The notes under the pieces were generated by a model. The model was not told where the DNA came from. It saw only the letters and a program-made list of their open reading frames with translations, and did not search any database. The position numbers and the translations under genes were made by a program. Shown piece by piece: positions 29,450 to 39,401 of a stretch of DNA of 64,000 nucleotides; the stretch's first letter is position 1, and every line of letters begins with the position of its first letter. Source of the stretch: Tritrichomonas foetus (lineage: Eukaryota > Parabasalia > Tritrichomonadida > Tritrichomonadidae); NCBI GenBank assembly GCA_001839685.1, contig MLAK01000804.1:43233-107232 (forward strand), written 5' to 3'.

Positions 29450-30129
29450 TCATTCTTTAAATATTGATCCAATTAATTCAAATGTTGATAATAAGAAGGA
29501 ATGGCTATTGGTATGTGATTTTGGTCGTCCCATATAGTTTCCATTTGATTCAGCTGGGACAGAAAAAGTACCTTTCAATATGAATTCTATGTTTTTTGAA
29601 ATCCATTCGCTTGATATGATAAGTGAAAATATTTGCATTAAACGTACTAAATAACTCTTCGATGGATCCATCTTGTTTCTGTGAATGCTCCACATAAGTT
29701 GTATAATTGAAATAAATATTTCTAAATAAAACATTCCTTTGTTGGTTTCATTTCCTGTTTTTCCAATTTCTTTTTCATCTACGTCATCATCTTCTTTTCC
29801 TATTTCTTCTACACCTTCGTTATCTTTGTTCCTATGTTCTCCTGACTTATGTGTAAAAATGGAACCTGAAATGAATTGGTTTATAACGAATGAAATTGTT
29901 TTTTAAAATATGCCAAATTTTGATTATAACTGAATTCAAGTTTGATATCATGGATTGTTGGATCATACTTTAGATGTTGAAAAATTAACGGAGAAAAGAA
30001 ACAACATATAGAACAGAGACATTTGAATGAATAGCCTTCTAGAAAAATAGTACAATCTTTTTCAGAATCATCTAAAATATCTATTCGATGAAAACCTGAT
30101 TGAATAAAATCGACATGAGTATTGTCCAT
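29450..30129 (-). pseudogene. Frameshifted BTB-like gene
   Basis: Two minus-strand frames read as one protein split by a frameshift. The first starts at ATG 30129 (MDNTHVDFIQSGFHRID), includes FLEGYSFKCLCSICCFFSP and stops at 29881. The second is open from the overlap and continues INQFISGSIFTHKSGEH, an acidic stretch with KEDDDVDEKE, and then LEIFISIIQLMWSIHRN to 29450. The overlap holds a run of six A on the minus strand (29899-29904), a likely indel site. The first part resembles a divergent trichomonad BTB domain. A sequencing error in the homopolymer is an alternative to real decay. Confidence 0.45.
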
Positions 30130-30210
30130 CTGGATAACAAAAATGATAAACACTTAAAATTTTAACACTCTTCGAATATGATGCAACTTTTTCTTATCAT
30201 CATAGAAAAT

Positions 30211-30310
30211 AAATATCATTAAAGGTAAATAAATATCATACAAAGTCAATAAATATCATACAAAGTCAATAAATATCATACAAAGTCAATAAATATCATA
30301 CAAAGAGAAG
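30211..30310. repeat. Minisatellite, 20-bp unit, 5 copies
   Basis: Five head-to-tail copies of AAATATCATACAAAGTCAAT start at 30211, 30231, 30251, 30271 and 30291. The central three are identical and the first and last diverge. The array lies about 30 bp beyond the stop of the 30343-31485 transporter gene. Confidence 0.92.
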
Positions 30311-30342
30311 ATATGAATCGCATTACTTATAATATTTATTTC

Positions 30343-31485
30343 TTACAAAGGGAGTTCAGTCTCCACCATTTCATATTGACTTGCCAATATGCTTTTCTTG
30401 TGTCTCATTCTACACTTCCAAAAAGACATTCCGCGATATTTCATTAATCCATATAGAAGCAAGAAATACGCGAAGAGTTGGAGCCATGAGCCTTTCGACC
30501 ATTCTTCACCAACTAGGCAATACTTCTCGAGTTTTGGATTACCTCTGAATCCATAAAAAATCGCCAGTTGGGTCAGCCACAGCAAAAAAGTTCGAAATGA
30601 TTCAATCAATGTTCGAACGACAGCTGACGAAGAATCTGTGAGCGAAATTGAGCTAATTTGGTATATACTTTCTATGAATACGCAAAGTCCCAAGATTAAG
30701 ACAACTTGTTGACTATTTTTTAACATCAAAATTGTATCATAGAAATCTTCATGAAGACCTTTTCCATCTTCACCGGGAATTTTGTTTGCGAATGGAATCA
30801 AAACGAATGCACCAATTAAAAATGCCCAAAAGCTTTGCATACCTGACACAATCATTACATGGATCCCTTTAATTTGTGTGTAATATTGATCCAAAGATAG
30901 CTCTATTGCATATGTTGTTTGACTCAGAATTTTTAAGATCAAAATGATCGTCGCCAACTTTTTGCTTACATGAATGGTCGTTGACGATTCGGCATTAATA
31001 ACACTGGAGAGCCCAACAAGAATAAGGGAAATGGTGACGATTCCGATTCCAATCCATTCGTACTTTTTGAACCTTCGATTGAAATAAAAACACGATATGA
31101 GTGAAACGCCAACCAATGTGGCACTGCGAAGCATGTAATCAATCGAGACGCCAATTAAAGCTGAGGTAACGGATGACATAACACCTTGAAAAAGATCAAA
31201 AAATCCGGATATAATAAATTCGAATATGGTTTTTCGGGGAAGGCTCCAAATTGGTGGATAACTGTCTTTTTTGAAAATCGATAGAAATATATAACCAACT
31301 AGCGATAAAGAAACACCGAAAAAGAGAGTTGTAGAGAAAAAAAATGGTTTCACAAATTTGTGCTTATCTCTTCCAGGCAACCCGTGGGCTTCTTGTTCGT
31401 ATAGAAATTTTTCCGCTAAAGCGTTTGCGATACCTAGAATGACGAAAGATATTGCAGGAATGAAAATGCGCTTCCTTTTCATCAT
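30343..31485 (-). CDS. DMT-superfamily transporter, SLC35F6-like
   Basis: This 380-residue membrane protein has about ten hydrophobic helices and the KFVKPFFFSTTLFFG entry motif typical of SLC35F6-type solute carriers. A second family-like stretch is IDYMLRSATLVGVSLISCFYFNRRFKKYEWIG (seen in two parts around residues 125-155), which matches the position where these proteins have the conserved helix followed by R-R. Substrates of this group are not well defined in any organism; ER, Golgi or lysosomal membranes are usual locations. The frame is open to a TTG at 31515, but ATG 31485 (MMKRKRIFIP) is a better start. An AATCAAAAAGT box lies about 55 nt upstream. A 20-bp minisatellite abuts the 3' end. 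Confidence 0.7.
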   Translation of the reverse strand: MMKRKRIFIPAISFVILGIANALAEKFLYEQEAHGLPGRDKHKFVKPFFFSTTLFFGVSLSLVGYIFLSIFKKDSYPPIWSLPRKTIFEFIISGFFDLFQGVMSSVTSALIGVSIDYMLRSATLVGVSLISCFYFNRRFKKYEWIGIGIVTISLILVGLSSVINAESSTTIHVSKKLATIILILKILSQTTYAIELSLDQYYTQIKGIHVMIVSGMQSFWAFLIGAFVLIPFANKIPGEDGKGLHEDFYDTILMLKNSQQVVLILGLCVFIESIYQISSISLTDSSSAVVRTLIESFRTFLLWLTQLAIFYGFRGNPKLEKYCLVGEEWSKGSWLQLFAYFLLLYGLMKYRGMSFWKCRMRHKKSILASQYEMVETELPL

Positions 31486-31816
31486 TGCCGATATTTGAAA
31501 TTTTTCAATGCGCAATCACAAAATTTTGAAGAAAAACAAACTTTTTGATTACAATAATAAAAATTGAATTTATTTTTGGTTGTAGGTTCGTGAAATTGAA
31601 TTCAGTAACTTTCTTTGACTGTTCAAGTTTGAATATATAAATGGCCAGATAACAGGCCAAATTAAATGTCTATTCATCCGACCAAAAATGGAAACCATGA
31701 TTTGATCAATTGATTCGTTCTTTTTTCAAAACTAAAATAACTGAAAAATGAAAAATATAGTCAAAAAGTGTACTTCACTCATAACTTTCATTTTTACATA
31801 ACAACAATAGAATAAT
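31486..31816. other. Intergenic, promoter side of transporter
   Basis: About 330 bp containing the AATCAAAAAGT box (31540-31550) for the transporter and the 3' flank of CCDC39. Nothing else is visible. Confidence 0.45.
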
Positions 31817-34663
31817 CTATTTATCTGGAAACATTCCAATGTTTTTAACAGACATTTGGGAGGCACGTGATGCTGCAGATGATTTGGATGCTGTAGATCC
31901 ACGTGATAAGTTTGATGCTCTTGATGCAGTAGATCGTTTACTTGATACTGATGAATAACTTGATATTGAAGATCCACTTCTTGAACTTGCACCAGAACCA
32001 GCTGGTTTTGGCTTGACAATAGTAGCACCTTTATTTGGTGATTTCATTGCTGGTGCAAGTGGCTTCAAAGCTAATCCAATCTGCGTAAGGCCAAGTTGAA
32101 GTTTTGGTTCAATTTCACGATTATTTTCAGCAAGACGAGATAAATCACTGACTGCATTTTCAACGATGGATTTCAACATTCTAAGTTCAATATCCATTTC
32201 GAGTAATGTTGCTGGATATTTTGCATCTGATGGTACATTTGCTGCTTTTCTTTGTTCTTCTTTTGATTTTGTAAGCATGTAAGAGGCTCTCTTTATTTTT
32301 TCATTAAGTTCGCGATTATCACCACTGATTTTTTCAAAAACTGGTTTCATTTTACTAATTTCTGCTTGCATTTGTGATATTTTTCTTTGTTGTTGTTCAA
32401 ACGTTTCTTCCATTGCTCTTCTTTCTTCTGATACTGCATGTGCTTCTGCACGACGTGCATTCAATCTTTGCTGAGCAACTCGGACTTGCTCTTCTAAAAT
32501 TCGTTTCTTTTCCATATCATTATCATTTTCACCAACTGCAGAAAATGATTTTCTAAACTGAGTATTTTGATTATTCAGTTTTTCCATAGCTTTTTCTAAT
32601 CCTCTTAATTCTCGAATGGCAGTCTTGACTTCTTCTTCTAATTCATCACCACGTTTATTAATTTCTTCCCTTTCTTGTGCGAATTTAATAACGTGATAAG
32701 TTTGAGAGACTTCTTCTCCTTCAACTTTATATTTACCCATCATAACATCATACTTTTTCATAAGGGTATCAGCTCTTTTCTTTCTTTCTTGAAGCTCAAT
32801 AGCTGCTTGATGATGTGATTCTTCTTCTGTCTTAAGTTGTGTTCGTAAGGCTGCCATATGTCCGTCAATTTCATATAATCTTTCTTCCATTGAAAGTTGA
32901 AGTTGTTGTCTTCTGTTTTCTAATGAAATAAGTTCGTCTGCTTTAATAGCTACTTGATCGGTTAATTTTTCAACTTGAAGACGAAGCATGTTTAATTGGA
33001 CAAGAACACTCTCTTTTTGAGTTCTTGCTTTAGCAGTAGATTTATCAAGAGAGTCTTGATCAAGATGTAATTCATTTAATTTTACAGCCAAATCTGTTTT
33101 GACTTTATCAAGTGCTTCTTTACGCCTCTGTGTTTGTCTTAAATCAAGATCAAGACGATGAAGCTGTTGAGCCAGCATTTTATCAGTTTCGAGTTTACCT
33201 TCTAATATTTTTGTTAATTGATCAATTTGATTTTGAAGTTCAAGTTTTTCTTCTTCTGTTCTTTCACCTTCTATTCTAGCAATTTTTCTTTCCATTTGTT
33301 GAATTTGGTAATTAGAATTATATAATAATTCCATTTGTTTTTGTGTTTCTCTATCAAATTCGGTGATTTTCATTGCTAAGTTCTTTGCTCGTGATTGTGA
33401 TCCTTGAATTTCAGCTAATAAACTTTTTTCGGTTTTTCTTGCATTATAAACATCTTGAGAAAGCCTAAAAATTTGATTCTTTTCAGCTTCAATATCAGTT
33501 TCAAGTTTCTTCAATTCGTCTTCTTCTTTCTTTAAGAAATCATTCATAAGATTTGTTTGCCCAACTAATTCTGTTGTATTGTCGTTTTGAGTTGCTAAAG
33601 CGTTTTCAGTTTCATGAAGACGAACAAGATATGCTTCTTTCTTTGCTCTTTCTTGTGCTGTTTTATTTCTATAGTTTTCAATTTCTTCTTGATAAAATCT
33701 GCAATCACTTTCAAGTTTTTCAAGTTGGTGTCTTTGTGTTTCAACAGTTTCAGCAAATTCTGTCAGACCACTTGATTCTTTTTCATATAATTTATGTTTT
33801 TGAGCAACAGTGTGATCTTTAATTGTTAATTGCCTGTCAATTTGCTGATTTTGGCTTTCAGCCATATCTAAGTTCTTTTTCTGTTCTGCAACAACTGTCT
33901 GAAGTTTTTCAATCGAACCTTTTCTTGATTCGAATCCTGCAGTTGTTTTTTCAATCGCTTCATTTAAAGTTTGCATTTGTTGTAAAGTTTGTTCCCATTG
34001 AGTTAATAATTTTGCTCTTTCTTCATGCATTTTCCGGAAATGCTCGGCCGTCATATCAAGCTCTATTTGAAGAGCTCTAGTTTGTGTAATTTCTTGTTCT
34101 AATTCAACTTTTTTGCCTTCGATAATATTTGTTGCTTTTTCAATTTCTTGAAGCATTGTGCGAACCCTTCCTTCATCTTCTCTCTGATAACGCTGAAGAA
34201 CCAAAAAATCTTCTTCTTTCTGGCGGGCTATAACAAGCCATTGATCGAGTTCTGCTTGATTCATCTTTGCTTCTTCTTTGAATTCATTAATTCTTCTTTG
34301 GCTGATGATAGTTTTACTTTGAACTGCATCAACTTTGGCCATGACATCTTGAGTTTGTTGTTGGAGTTTTGACATCTCACTGACAATTTTTCCATGTTCT
34401 CTTTCGCATAATTGTTGTAAATGCTTTTCTTCTTCAGCTTGTTGAATCCTAGCGGTGAGTAATTGTTGAGCAGTGACAACTTCGTTCTGCACATTTTTTA
34501 AATGTTCTGATAAAACAGTAACACGTTGCTGTAAATCTTGACAATCATTTTGAAGATTTGTGAGTTCGGAATTTTTTTGAACAATAACTGCATGTATTTC
34601 TCGATTTTCTTTGTTGGCAAAATCAGGTAGCTCCTCATAAAGATTTACTACATTGTCAGTCAT
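31817..34663 (-). CDS. CCDC39: Axonemal 96-nm ruler protein CCDC39/FAP59
   Basis: This 948-residue protein is coiled coil from about 20 to 860 and matches CCDC39 in length (about 940) and in local sequence. The stretch TYHVIKFAQEREEINKRGDE in the C-terminal third is characteristic, as are the alternating short Leu/Gln-rich coils. CCDC39 forms with CCDC40 the ruler that sets the 96-nm repeat of axonemes and positions inner dynein arms and radial spokes. The last 75 residues are a Ser/Arg/Ala-rich low-complexity tail (SSYSSVSSKRSTASRASNLS) absent from most CCDC39 proteins. The frame is open to 34771, but the ATG at 34663 (MTDNVVNLYEELPDFA) fits the family. An ATTAAAAAGTTG box lies about 66 nt upstream. 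No CCDC40 is present in the window. Confidence 0.78.
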   Translation of the reverse strand: MTDNVVNLYEELPDFANKENREIHAVIVQKNSELTNLQNDCQDLQQRVTVLSEHLKNVQNEVVTAQQLLTARIQQAEEEKHLQQLCEREHGKIVSEMSKLQQQTQDVMAKVDAVQSKTIISQRRINEFKEEAKMNQAELDQWLVIARQKEEDFLVLQRYQREDEGRVRTMLQEIEKATNIIEGKKVELEQEITQTRALQIELDMTAEHFRKMHEERAKLLTQWEQTLQQMQTLNEAIEKTTAGFESRKGSIEKLQTVVAEQKKNLDMAESQNQQIDRQLTIKDHTVAQKHKLYEKESSGLTEFAETVETQRHQLEKLESDCRFYQEEIENYRNKTAQERAKKEAYLVRLHETENALATQNDNTTELVGQTNLMNDFLKKEEDELKKLETDIEAEKNQIFRLSQDVYNARKTEKSLLAEIQGSQSRAKNLAMKITEFDRETQKQMELLYNSNYQIQQMERKIARIEGERTEEEKLELQNQIDQLTKILEGKLETDKMLAQQLHRLDLDLRQTQRRKEALDKVKTDLAVKLNELHLDQDSLDKSTAKARTQKESVLVQLNMLRLQVEKLTDQVAIKADELISLENRRQQLQLSMEERLYEIDGHMAALRTQLKTEEESHHQAAIELQERKKRADTLMKKYDVMMGKYKVEGEEVSQTYHVIKFAQEREEINKRGDELEEEVKTAIRELRGLEKAMEKLNNQNTQFRKSFSAVGENDNDMEKKRILEEQVRVAQQRLNARRAEAHAVSEERRAMEETFEQQQRKISQMQAEISKMKPVFEKISGDNRELNEKIKRASYMLTKSKEEQRKAANVPSDAKYPATLLEMDIELRMLKSIVENAVSDLSRLAENNREIEPKLQLGLTQIGLALKPLAPAMKSPNKGATIVKPKPAGSGASSRSGSSISSYSSVSSKRSTASRASNLSRGSTASKSSAASRASQMSVKNIGMFPDK

Positions 34664-35265
34664 GCTGATACGAAATTTATTTTGTACGTTAACAGAAACG
34701 ATGCACACGTTTAATAAATGTGTGATCAACTTTTTAATAATTGTACAGCTGCATTCCCATACTGAAAGCAACCAGCCAGATAATAAGGCCTCCTAATATA
34801 TTCTGTCAAAGAAGGCAGATGATTATAAAAATCAATTTAAATTATTCCATAACTGTTTTCATCAGTATTAGTAATCAATGAATCATCCTACCTGTATCGC
34901 GGCATTCCATATCTATAAATTTACCTAATGATATGCTTCATCATAATGAAACTTTCATAAACATGATTTGTTTATCAGTGAAGTGTTATTTTTAGTATCG
35001 CAAAGGTGTGACCATATAACAATAGAAAAATTGATTTAAGTTTGATTCACAGTTCTCACAACAATAAAAAATTTAAATGAATAACTGTTCACATAAGATT
35101 CTTTTCAGATTTGAAAATGACATCATATTTTTGAATAGTTTTTGTAATCATCTTTATCTTTTGTGGGTTTTTATTAAACCTAAAGTCAATATAAAGTACT
35201 GAAATAATCAATACAATTTCAATACATTCTTTCAATTATAATTTTAATTGTGAATCAGCAGAAAT
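34664..35265. other. Divergent intergenic region
   Basis: About 600 bp between the divergent starts of CCDC39 and the SAPS-like gene. It contains the ATTAAAAAGTTG box near 34729. No reading frame or repeat is convincing. Confidence 0.45.
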
Positions 35266-36903
35266 ATGATTAATCATCTTAGAGGAATCGTGCCCCCAAT
35301 AGAGGCTCCAGAAGATGACGAAGAGGCCTACAAGATTGTCAATTTGTTAAATAATCCAACATTAATTCCGATTTTTCAAATTAAGAAAAAGCAAACATTA
35401 TCGAAAAAATCACAAAAAATATTATCATCTCTTGGAAAACACATCGAAGAAATCATCTGCTATATATTCGAAGATACTCCCTCGCCACTTGGAACGCGTT
35501 GTTATTTAGCACTTCAAAGCTCGCAAGAAAACTTAATGAAAAGTTTAATTGAAGAAGGTTTACTTCAAGCGCCAGCTCACCGTTTGATGAGCGTAGGTGA
35601 TCCTTCCAAACTTTCAGTATGTCGTTTAGCCGGAGTCACGCTCGCCACAATTATGTGTCGTCCATCAGCGATTTCACAGTCATGCGGATATTTGTTCCAA
35701 CTTTTAGAATTTATCGATCAATTTTCTATCTATGACTTTTTCTATCAGTTATGTGGATCCAATCCAATATTTGAAGAAGCCCAAAAATGGCTCATTACTG
35801 TCAATTTTGATTCGGTTATCACCAACCAGATAAAAATCACACCTATTGATGATCCTCGTTTGAAGTACTACTTCAAACTCTGTGGAGTTACGCGCAATTC
35901 AAAAATCTTACAGCCAAAATTTACATCAAGTAAAGTTGTTAGTATTTTGTGCGGCAAGTTCACAACTTTATATGAAGGTGAACGTTGGGAAGCATTACTT
36001 TCTTTATATTGTGAAGAAACAAGAGTTTATATGCAATCTCTATTTCCCGTTATTGTTCAAAAATTGAAAGAGCCATTTACTGTTTGTACAAGATATCATG
36101 TTGCAATGTTAGGTGTTCTCACAAAAATCATAATTCATGATCAAGGTCTTCATCCATTTATAGCAATGGCAAACCTGGCGCCTGAAGTGATGAGACTTTT
36201 TGTTACTTTTCCAGAACATTCAATTTTAATGGGAATGATAGACAGATTTTCTAGAGCCTGCTTTGATGTCCCCGAAATAGCTGCTCAATTTGCCCCGGTT
36301 ATGTTACCTACCTGTATGGAGGCAGCTCGCTCAAGGAAAAGTGTCACATTGGCTGCACAAGCAATGAAGATTATTAACATGGCCAAATTAAAATGTTTCA
36401 ATGATCCACTCCTCAAAAATTTGCTACTTTATATTCCTGGATTCAAGCAATTTGTGCGAAAAGAACTAGCTGAGTACCTTGAATTGGAAAGACAAGAATA
36501 TGGTGGCGAAAGTGTTGGACTTGAGGCAAAACCGAAAAGTGTTAATGACAAAAAGAAGAAAACTAAAAAGAAGAATGATGGTTCAAAGAAAAAAGCAGAT
36601 GGAAAGAATCAAGCTTCCAAAGATAAAACTAAACCTCAAACCAATCAAATTCATGATTCTGATAACAAACCAAGTATTGCCAAATCTAAAGAAAAAGATT
36701 CAAACCAAGAATTAAACCAGGAACAAATATCTAAACTAGAAGCACTAACTGAAACAGCATCTGGATCAGAAAATGAATCCGAAAGTGAAACAAGTGACTC
36801 AATTGGGGGTGATGATGATGAAATTGAAGAAGAAGAAGAAGACGAAAACGAAGATGATGAATATCCATACATGTCAGCAAATATGATTGAAAATCAGCAA
36901 TAG
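35266..36903 (+). CDS. SAPS-like (PP6/Sit4-associated) helical-repeat protein
   Basis: This 545-residue protein has a helical N-terminal region (about 1-410) that weakly resembles the SAPS domain of PP6 regulatory subunits: YLFQLLEFIDQFSIYDFFY, RYHVAMLGVLTKIIIHD and PEVMRLFVTFPEHSILMGM correspond in order to blocks of that family. SAPS proteins target the PP6/Sit4 phosphatase. Residues 420-545 are low complexity, first Lys-rich (KKKKTKKKNDGSKKK), then Asp/Glu-rich (EIEEEEEDENEDDEY). The stop is TAG at 36901. In the same frame beyond it lies more Asp/Glu/Gln-rich coding-like sequence broken by five stops, so the C-terminus may have been shortened recently. The family call is tentative. Confidence 0.55.
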   Translation: MINHLRGIVPPIEAPEDDEEAYKIVNLLNNPTLIPIFQIKKKQTLSKKSQKILSSLGKHIEEIICYIFEDTPSPLGTRCYLALQSSQENLMKSLIEEGLLQAPAHRLMSVGDPSKLSVCRLAGVTLATIMCRPSAISQSCGYLFQLLEFIDQFSIYDFFYQLCGSNPIFEEAQKWLITVNFDSVITNQIKITPIDDPRLKYYFKLCGVTRNSKILQPKFTSSKVVSILCGKFTTLYEGERWEALLSLYCEETRVYMQSLFPVIVQKLKEPFTVCTRYHVAMLGVLTKIIIHDQGLHPFIAMANLAPEVMRLFVTFPEHSILMGMIDRFSRACFDVPEIAAQFAPVMLPTCMEAARSRKSVTLAAQAMKIINMAKLKCFNDPLLKNLLLYIPGFKQFVRKELAEYLELERQEYGGESVGLEAKPKSVNDKKKKTKKKNDGSKKKADGKNQASKDKTKPQTNQIHDSDNKPSIAKSKEKDSNQELNQEQISKLEALTETASGSENESESETSDSIGGDDDEIEEEEEDENEDDEYPYMSANMIENQQ

Positions 36904-37188
36904 GAAGACAATCAACAACAAGAATAAAATTTACAACAAAATGAAGCGGAAACTGGAAGTGAAAAAAATGATGAAAGTGAAGGAAACAAAGAAGAACAAA
37001 CTGATAATGCAGATCAAAACATTGACATTTAGATTTCAAATGAAAATGAGACACTTATTTAAGCTGATAATGCCGTTGGAACTAAAAATGAAATTGAAGC
37101 ACACATTGAAGATGAAAATGCACTTTCATGAGTTGAAGGGGACAATGATTTGAAAATCGTAAAAACCAGAGTTAAATCATGGAAGGTC
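36904..37188 (+). pseudogene. Decayed 3' extension of the SAPS-like gene
   Basis: Directly after the TAG the same frame continues EDNQQQE, TAA, NLQQNEAETGSEKNDESEG, then DQNIDI, TAG, ISNENETLI, TAA, ADNAVGTKNEIEAHIEDE, NALS, TGA, and VEGDNDLKIVKTRVKSWKV, TAA. Composition matches the acidic tail of the gene. Four of the stops including the annotated TAG fall where CAA or CAG would give Gln. This suggests an older, longer protein about 95 residues larger. Confidence 0.5.
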
Positions 37189-39401
37189 TAATCAAAGGTG
37201 AGTACAAAACGGTTTTGTTGTTTTTCCTTTTATTTTTGAGTTCAAGCACACTTTTATGTGTTTGTTAGTAAATGTTTAGTTACACATTCTTTGTTGCATT
37301 TTTTTAAGAGGTCTCGATTTGAATTCAATTTCCAACAAAAGAATCTCATCCCTAGCATTTTTTGAATAAAAGTTCCGAGTATTTGTGATGCACTCCATTA
37401 TTTTTGGGATGAATTAACACAGGCATCTGTAGATTTTATAAAACGTTTTCTAATATAATGATCTTCGTTTATTCTTCATATATGACTAGAAATAATTGAA
37501 TATCGGATACTATTTTCAGAAGAGTTTCACATAATGATTGGCAAATTTCTTTGAAATTTTTTTGAAAAAGGTCTGTCAAATTTATTCTATCGTCATTTGT
37601 TTTAAAAATAAGAAATAAAAGGAGGATAGAAGTGTGCAACCAAACTTTCACCGACTGATCGTTCCCAAATATTGATATCTTCTTATATAACAGTAGGCAA
37701 ATTAAATAAACAACACCTCGGGAAAATCCGTATCTGAAGATTTTATAAATAAAGTAAGAAAAGCTCAAAGGAGAAATGATGGTACAAATAATAAAGGACA
37801 AAGTAAGAAGCTAAAACAGAACTATCGCATATAATATTTAGAAATAAGCAATATATTAATATGATATTTTAATCGAGTTTTCGAATTTTCTTTTATGTTG
37901 AATTTTTCTGCTATACATTAATTTGAAAGGATTTGTTGTTTGATTATTTCGAGGCGTTAACTGAATTTAATTAGTTATGACGATTATTTTTAGAATCATA
38001 ATTTGCAACGAAAAATAACTCCATGAGTATTGAGTCATATGTTTTGACATCAAACAATCATGAATAATATCTGAAATACTAAAACGAAATAGAGCCGAAA
38101 TTAAAGATATTTCGATTTGAGGAAATTAGGAAAATTTATTTTCAGCTGTAAAATTTGAATCGGCTCGGTAAAGAAATATATAAAAGCTTGGTTCGTACTG
38201 AGTTATTCTGAAAAAGATCAGCGCTGAGGTCTTCTTCGTTATTTTAAGAATGAAGATTTTAAACTAACTTTTTTTGAGCGGTTCGACAACCCCTTTCAGA
38301 AATGTTTCTATGGTCGTGAACTTTTTCTAATAGTTTTTCAAATATGTCTCAATTTGTTAATCATTTTACGTGAATCTCTGATTTTCTAATTTGACAATTT
38401 ACCAACAACATTAGATATGATCTAAACTGCGTTTATTAAACTCTAAATATTAAAATTTGATCACAAAATACTATGTTCATGATTTCTGTGAAAAATAATC
38501 ATATTCGTATGATAAAATCTTACTTTTTGAGTGCCATTCAATTTTGCATTCAATTTATAATCAGAATTCTTCAAAATGCTTATCGTTTTCAAGATCAAAA
38601 TTTCGATAGATTATTTTCAGAAATACTTTGACGTTATTTATATCAGTTATTCTTCATTGTAAATATTTCTCTTTCCTTTAGAATTCTGGTTGATCCTAAT
38701 CACTCTATTGTGCGACAGCTTACCAGAAAATACTGAAGAATTCTTTGACATTTTCAATGAATATTCAATTATTTGAACAATGCGATTTTGAATGATTATT
38801 CAAATTCATGTAATGATTGAGAGAATCAGAGAAGAAAGAAAAATCTGTTTTTAGGATTTCAAATAAGACTTAGTATTCTGGATTCCATATATTTGGAGAT
38901 CAAAGGAATATCTATCGAATCGGCATATGGTCAGATAAACTATACAAATTACATTCACAATTTCAAAGAATTTAAATAGGAAACTCTTAAAAGCAGAAAT
39001 TTATTGTTTCAATTATATTTTCAAATTAATATATTACTTTTGTTAGTTCATTCAAAAATGAGTCGTATTCGAATATTTGTCTCAAAAGTGTTGTCACTTT
39101 TAGATACATTTTATTATGATACTATCAATTTTGAATGGCTCAATTTTGAGAAAATTAATCAATTCATATGAATAATTAAAATTCAATTATTGAATTAAGT
39201 AAATTCACACATATTTCAGAGCGTTAATATTCAAATTTCCATAACGTTGACAATATTTCAAATACTTTACAAATCGCTTTTGAAATAAAACGAGTAATTT
39301 TCTGAAAGTTCTATATTTATTCATTGAATTTTAATTCTAAAAACCTACTCAAATTCCTTTATGAAATTGAATGATAATTGTGTATCATTTCAAATTAAGT
39401 G
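37189..39401. other. Long intergenic region, weak relics only
   Basis: About 2.2 kb without an intact gene. A minus-strand frame at 37469-37801 (about 110 codons; LTDLFQKNFKEICQSLCE inside) may be a remnant. Near 38700 a plus-strand frame reads LLCDSLPENTEEFFDIF and then breaks. Neither is identifiable. The last part upstream of the Myb gene contains TGTATCATTTCAA close to the start, matching the TCA-Py-(T/A) trichomonad initiator type. Confidence 0.35.

Noticed and set aside
37469..37801. Minus-strand frame of about 110 codons
   Set aside because: No recognisable domain, hydrophobic AT-rich composition and no supporting context; left as a possible remnant only.
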